From the NCBI GenBank assembly GCA_964522605.1, contig CAZFWV010000272.1, positions 1-9,275 on the forward strand: a stretch of 9,275 nt of DNA. The letters are read 5' to 3'. The stretch is from CAVZLD01 sp964522605 (GTDB lineage Bacteria > Planctomycetota > Planctomycetia > Pirellulales > Pirellulaceae). The notes beneath the pieces were generated by a model, which searched no databases, was not told the origin of the DNA, and saw only the letters and a program-made list of their open reading frames with translations. Shown here in pieces: positions 7,201 through 9,275 of the stretch (the stretch's first letter is position 1; every line of letters starts with the position of its first letter). Both the position numbers and the translations under genes were made by a program.

Positions 7201-7312
7201 CACCATTGTTCGCGCGCACGGCGGTCGGATCTGGGCGACCGTAAATGCCGACCGGGGGTCCACGTTTCATGTCAGTCTGCCGATCGACAAGCAAGCAGAA
7301 TCACGAGAGTAG
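4214..7312 (+). CDS. Membrane sensor histidine kinase with two propellers (Reg_prop/Y_Y_Y type)
   Basis: The 1032-residue kinase probably senses an extracytoplasmic ligand and phosphorylates the regulator encoded next. A signal peptide (RRLRN, then hydrophobic residues 11-25, cleavage near A27) precedes about 14 Reg_prop-like blades from about 45 to 627, each marked by W-I/F/V-G and G-x-x-R-Y. Examples are WIGMDNGLVRYDG (68-80), WFGTDTGLCRM (354-364) and WMGTSNGIARY (518-528); the number fits two seven-bladed propellers. A Y_Y_Y-like beta domain follows (about 660-736, ending FTVAPRWWET). After a membrane helix (about 743-760) and a short coiled coil come HisKA, with phospho-acceptor His814 in SIAHEVKQPL, and HATPase_c: N box Asn927/Asn931 (NLIVNGTQAM), G1 DSGVGL (963-968), F box FEPFYTTK, and G2 GIGMGL (987-992). 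Unlike Bacteroidetes hybrid sensors, it carries no receiver or AraC domain. The start is GTG; upstream in-frame codons offer only a CTG before a stop at 4142. The substrate is unknown. Confidence 0.93.
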   Translation: MFPGRRLRNCTVVLCLLWILLCLTVRADDGLRIDVPFAEHIHRHLTSSEGLPCNWVNDIIQTRDHYVWIGMDNGLVRYDGSRFQVFNHDNAPQLPFDEIRTLYEDTNGSIWIGTTRGVARYHNGQPATLEHVPAFSGKTVYAFLRDRRGRLWIGTEDETYVSTSETVYQPLENAPKNVRALCEDQDGTLWFGSNVGLFYREGSTYRQVIHDRLPKEAPLGESVPTRRVNVIYCDEGGGLWVGTNRTLLHLRDRAFTTRGQELSSQQIYDIVRTRNGGLYVAARFGVYRSVGDQPFEEVLSEPSAFCLLEDHPGSLWIGHGDNRGLHHYRNSQRETVWSKSQVHCVYAGAEGTVWFGTDTGLCRMREGAIEQFGVDQGLPDPRVITIAQGSDQKLWLGTGKGFAQWSDQGIIAAEVPPAVERMNIGVALEDSTGTLWFSLGTEGGYRVSHGQLQELEALRSGRIHWFWEEKKGSVWIGHESGLFRSREGQLDRIGEHELSSLQNPRFICHFATADGTLWMGTSNGIARYRSGALVAFAPECGLEADNIERLAADREGNLWFGGRDGLFHVRIDELDAVADGQIRQVTSYRIEGFDRFPPVRAFSETCFVRDGELWLVHGGLVRLQTQPFLGDHPPPTLHVEDVAIDGAGVIFGGPFRFQSGRRRLSIRFGVQPFTEPRHVQVRYRLDPHDEKWTNAEGDRIAYYTDLRPGDYAFRLSARHGNGPWLEAAHSLAFTVAPRWWETTLFRFALAIVCVGLGLSYGHFRTRRIRQSNEALRREIVSRKRAEEESRVHLNQLARVARAASMGELATSIAHEVKQPLFAILTDAETAERLLDQANPDVEQIRAALRVITAGGKRVTEIVDRIRSLVRMEEQPQKRIDLNELITSVVRFLETELNRRDVSVSMQLAKKLPYIVGDEIQLQQVVLNLIVNGTQAMRRAEVASHILSVTTSVDHDSVELAVCDSGVGLDEAEIERIFEPFYTTKKGGIGMGLTISRTIVRAHGGRIWATVNADRGSTFHVSLPIDKQAESRE

Positions 7313-7315
7313 AGT

Positions 7316-7321
7316 GGAGAG
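7316..7321 (+). promoter_or_regulatory. Shine-Dalgarno that fixes the response-regulator start
   Basis: GGAGAG lies in the 16-nt gap after the kinase stop and 7 nt before the ATG at 7329. It supports that ATG over an in-frame ATG at 7245, which would extend the regulator into the kinase coding sequence with non-homologous residues. Confidence 0.7.
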
Positions 7322-7328
7322 CAATCGC

Positions 7329-7955
7329 ATGTCATCCCATTCAACGCCAGGGTCGATCGTCTACATTGTGGATGACGATCCGTTGATTCGTGAGTCTTTG
7401 GCGCGGATGTTCACGTCGCTGGGCATGGAAGTTTCTGCCTTCGAGGATGCTCGGCAGTTTCTCGAACACGACCGGGAAGATCTTCCTGGTTGTCTGATTC
7501 TCGACTATCAAATGCCGGGTAAAAGCGGAATTGAGTTGCAGGAGGAACTGACGGCCCGACAAGTGGATCTGCCGATCGTGTTCGTGACGGCTCACGGCGA
7601 TATCCCCACGTCCGTTAAGGCGATGCGTTTCGGGGCTGTGGACTTCTTAACGAAGCCGGTGGAGCAAGAGGTGCTTCTGCGATCCGTCCGCAACGCGATC
7701 GAGTGGCATGTTCAACACCGGAAGGAAGCGTCCGCCATACGAGAATTTCGCCAGCAGGTCGGAACCCTCTCCCAACGCGAATATCAAGTCATGCTTCTGG
7801 TTGTCGAGGGGTTGCTCAACAAGCAAATCGCACGACAGTTGGGAATCACCGAACGGACCGTGAAGGAGCATCGGGGCCAAGTCATGAAAAAGACCGGCAC
7901 CCAATCGATTGCCCAATTGGCTCGGCTATGTGAACGCGCAGGGATCGAGCCGTGA
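7329..7955 (+). CDS. FixJ/NarL-type response regulator (receiver + LuxR-type HTH)
   Basis: The 208-residue cytoplasmic transcription factor is the likely partner of the upstream kinase. The receiver domain (about 9-125) has the acidic pocket DDD (15-17), phospho-acceptor Asp59 in LILDYQMPG, Thr87 in VFVTAHGD, and Lys109 in FLTKPV. The linker IEWHVQHRKE leads to a LuxR/GerE helix-turn-helix (about 146-202) with LSQREYQVMLLVVEGLLNKQ and LGITERTVKEHRGQVMKKTG. This architecture and the wording of both domains place it in the FixJ/TodT branch, whose partners are HPK4 kinases with an HEVxQPL box like the one next door. The gene starts 16 nt after the kinase stop, so the two are almost certainly co-transcribed. 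Targets cannot be read from sequence; the sulfatase operon and the porin are candidates by proximity. Confidence 0.95.
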   Translation: MSSHSTPGSIVYIVDDDPLIRESLARMFTSLGMEVSAFEDARQFLEHDREDLPGCLILDYQMPGKSGIELQEELTARQVDLPIVFVTAHGDIPTSVKAMRFGAVDFLTKPVEQEVLLRSVRNAIEWHVQHRKEASAIREFRQQVGTLSQREYQVMLLVVEGLLNKQIARQLGITERTVKEHRGQVMKKTGTQSIAQLARLCERAGIEP

Positions 7956-7958
7956 AGC

Positions 7959-7971
7959 GGGAGCCTCTCCC
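7959..7971 (+). terminator. Weak hairpin after the response regulator
   Basis: The sequence GGGAG-CCT-CTCCC forms a 5-bp stem with a 3-nt loop beginning 3 nt after the TGA. It is followed by TCCTGTTTGTG, which is only partly T-rich. It may contribute to termination but is poor as a standalone terminator. Confidence 0.25.
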
Positions 7972-8069
7972 TCCTGTTTGTGTGACTTGAAATCAAGTTG
8001 CTATTCAATGATGGCAGTTGTTCGCTGTACGACGAGCTGATCCATTGGAGGATGGCATTTCTTAACATT

Positions 8070-8170
8070 AGGCTTTGTCTCAGAACTCTTCCGCAGCACT
8101 GGCAGAGCCAGTGGCACCCGCTGATCTAGTGTGCCACTGGCTCTGCCAGTGCAGTTTTGAGACAAAGGCT
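8070..8170. repeat. Nested inverted repeat, MITE-like, with palindromic arms
   Basis: The inner arms GCACTGGCAGAGCCAGTG plus GCAC (8096-8117) and their exact complement (8131-8152) form a 22-bp perfect stem with a 13-nt loop. Each arm is itself a hairpin: CACTGGC-AGA-GCCAGTG at 8097-8113 and CACTGGC-TCT-GCCAGTG at 8135-8151. Outer arms AGGCTTTGTCTCAGAACT (8070-8087) and its complement (8153-8170) match at 16 of 18 positions, with 8 unpaired nt only on the left. The whole unit looks like a small non-autonomous mobile element. The CACTGGC/GCCAGTGGCAC core resembles repeats I recall from planctomycete genomes (no search made). Confidence 0.85.
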
Positions 8171-8323
8171 AGAACGGCATGCGATGGTGTCGTGCTGCAG
8201 AATCGCTAGAGTCGTCCCATCGGCACGCGCGCGATCCGACCGAAGACGGTTTTCCTGAAGACATAGGACTCCTTCTGACGACGCACTCAGAGGAGTCTCT
8301 CTATTTCGAAAGGAATCGATCTC

Positions 8324-9275
8324 ATGCGTGCCGACATCGCTCGCTTGTCGTTCGCTCTACTCTTCGCCATGTTGGCCAGCTCTTCCGCTCTCGCTCAAGA
8401 CGGGTGTGCAGCCGACGTCGGTTGTCAGGATCTCGGGTGCGATTCGCTCCCGTCGGTCACCGCCTGCGGGTGTGGGGCCTGTGGCCAATCCGATTGCGGA
8501 TGTCTTTGGTGCAGCCCCACGTTGACAGGCGACTGGTGCGGGTACCGATCGCACCTGCAAGAATCCGGGGTCACCTTTGCCGGTCGCGTGACTCAATTCG
8601 GCTTCGGTGTGGACGGTGGTATCGATTCTCCGCTTGTGGCGGCCGTGCCAAACTTCCCCCTCGGGCTGGGCGACACGTTCAAGTACACTGGCCGCGGCGA
8701 ATATGATCTGATTTTCGACCTGCAAAAATTCGGTGGTCTGCCTTATGGTCAGCTGTTGGTGCGCGCCGAGCACTGGTACGGCGACTTCGGCAACGTCTCG
8801 CTCAACACCGGCGCGCTGACTCCTGCCGTGTTCCCAGGCCTGCTGCCACCCGTCCCAAACGATCCCGGCGTGCCGTTCATCACGAACTTCGTGATCACGC
8901 AACCGCTTTCGGAGAAATTCATTGTCTTCGCCGGCAAGAAGGACGTGCTCGGCGCTGCCGATCAGGATGTCTTTGCCGGCGGCGACGGCACAACACAATT
9001 CGTGAACCAGGCGTTCATCGCCAACCCTGCCTTCTTGTTGGCATTGCCTTATACCGGGTTCACGATGGGTGCCGTCATGCCGAAGTCGTGGGGCATGGTC
9101 TCGACGTTCATTTACGATCCGAAGGACCGCACGAAAGATTTCTTCAACCTGGACGATCTGTTCGAAAAGGGCATCATCGTTGGTGCCGAAGTCAAAGTGA
9201 ATACGAACTTCTTCCGCCTACCGGGAGAGCAACACATCGGCGGAATCTGGAAGCATGTGGACCTGACCGACTTGG
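8324..9275 (+). CDS. OprB-like outer-membrane carbohydrate porin with cysteine-rich N-terminus, 3' end cut off
   Basis: The frame from the ATG at 8324 is open for 317 codons to the right edge. A signal peptide (MRADIARLSF and a hydrophobic core) ends in ALA-QD at residue 24. Residues 28-72 hold ten cysteines (28, 34, 39, 48, 50, 53, 58, 60, 63, 72). From residue 66 the text LTGDWCGYRSHLQESGVTFAG matches the start of the OprB porin family (PF04966), which usually reads LTGDWGGxRxxLxxxGI. It is followed by alternating beta-strand-like segments (YTGRGEYDLIFDLQKFGGLPYGQLLVRAEHWYGD; FIVFAGKKDVLGAADQDVFAG; EQHIGGIWKH), as in that family. OprB porins admit sugars across the outer membrane; the substrate here is unknown. 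AAGGA lies 9 nt before the ATG. It is a separate unit from the regulator genes, though possibly controlled by them. Confidence 0.85.
   Translation, partial: MRADIARLSFALLFAMLASSSALAQDGCAADVGCQDLGCDSLPSVTACGCGACGQSDCGCLWCSPTLTGDWCGYRSHLQESGVTFAGRVTQFGFGVDGGIDSPLVAAVPNFPLGLGDTFKYTGRGEYDLIFDLQKFGGLPYGQLLVRAEHWYGDFGNVSLNTGALTPAVFPGLLPPVPNDPGVPFITNFVITQPLSEKFIVFAGKKDVLGAADQDVFAGGDGTTQFVNQAFIANPAFLLALPYTGFTMGAVMPKSWGMVSTFIYDPKDRTKDFFNLDDLFEKGIIVGAEVKVNTNFFRLPGEQHIGGIWKHVDLTDL

Larger units (their letters stand above)
7956..8323. other. Intergenic region between response regulator and porin
   Basis: In 368 bp there are three visible elements: a weak hairpin just after the regulator stop (GGGAG-CCT-CTCCC, 7959-7971), a 14-bp dyad ACTTGA-AA-TCAAGT (7985-7998) that could be an operator, and a nested inverted repeat at 8070-8170. 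Open frames here are short, lack family signal or overlap real genes. A porin promoter must lie here or further upstream, but no good -35/-10 pair is evident. Confidence 0.6.

Noticed and set aside
7245..7328. N-terminal extension of the response regulator from the ATG at 7245
   Set aside because: It overlaps the kinase coding sequence and adds 28 residues unrelated to receiver domains; the ATG at 7329 has a good Shine-Dalgarno.
8357..8998. A 213-codon minus-strand frame opposite the porin
   Set aside because: The plus-strand frame has a signal peptide and OprB-like motifs and continues to the edge; the minus frame is its shadow.

Overview
The window looks like chromosomal DNA from a Planctomycetota bacterium. 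The evidence is a secreted formylglycine-type sulfatase, a two-component sensor with a large extracytoplasmic propeller domain, an OprB-like porin with a cysteine-crowded N-terminus, moderate-to-high GC, and several long hairpin-forming repeats of the kind common between planctomycete genes. This assignment is inference; no rRNA or other phylogenetic marker is present.

Minus-strand block (3778 down to 1). A small MerR/excisionase-type DNA-binding protein (3778-3572) is followed by a hairpin plus T-run that looks like a terminator, and a further bulged hairpin in the sulfatase leader. Next comes a probable operon: an exported arylsulfatase (3297-1726), a GC-rich 13-bp hairpin (1656-1691), a four-helix membrane protein of unknown function (1590 or 1644 to 1171), a UPF0114/YqhA-type membrane protein (1170-661), and a secreted SnoaL/DUF4440-type protein (664 to beyond the left edge). 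The last three genes are joined by TGA-ATG abutment and an ATGA overlap, which suggests translational coupling.

Central gap (3779-4213). It holds a perfect 29-bp inverted repeat (3996-4064). Beside it on the minus strand is a short open stretch reminiscent of the start of an ECF sigma factor, perhaps a remnant.

Plus-strand block (4214-9275). A 1032-residue sensor histidine kinase has a signal peptide, about 14 Reg_prop-like blades (probably two seven-bladed propellers), a Y_Y_Y-like domain, one membrane helix, and HisKA and HATPase_c domains. It is followed 16 nt later by a FixJ/NarL-type response regulator (7329-7955). A 368-bp gap with a nested palindromic repeat (8070-8170) separates this pair from an OprB-like porin (8324 to beyond the right edge).

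Working model (inference): the kinase and regulator sense an extracellular or periplasmic ligand, possibly a (sulfated) glycan or its breakdown products. They could control the neighbouring sulfatase operon and the porin, giving a compact sense, import and desulfate locus. Nothing in the sequence proves this regulatory link. No tRNA, rRNA, CRISPR array or transposase gene was seen.
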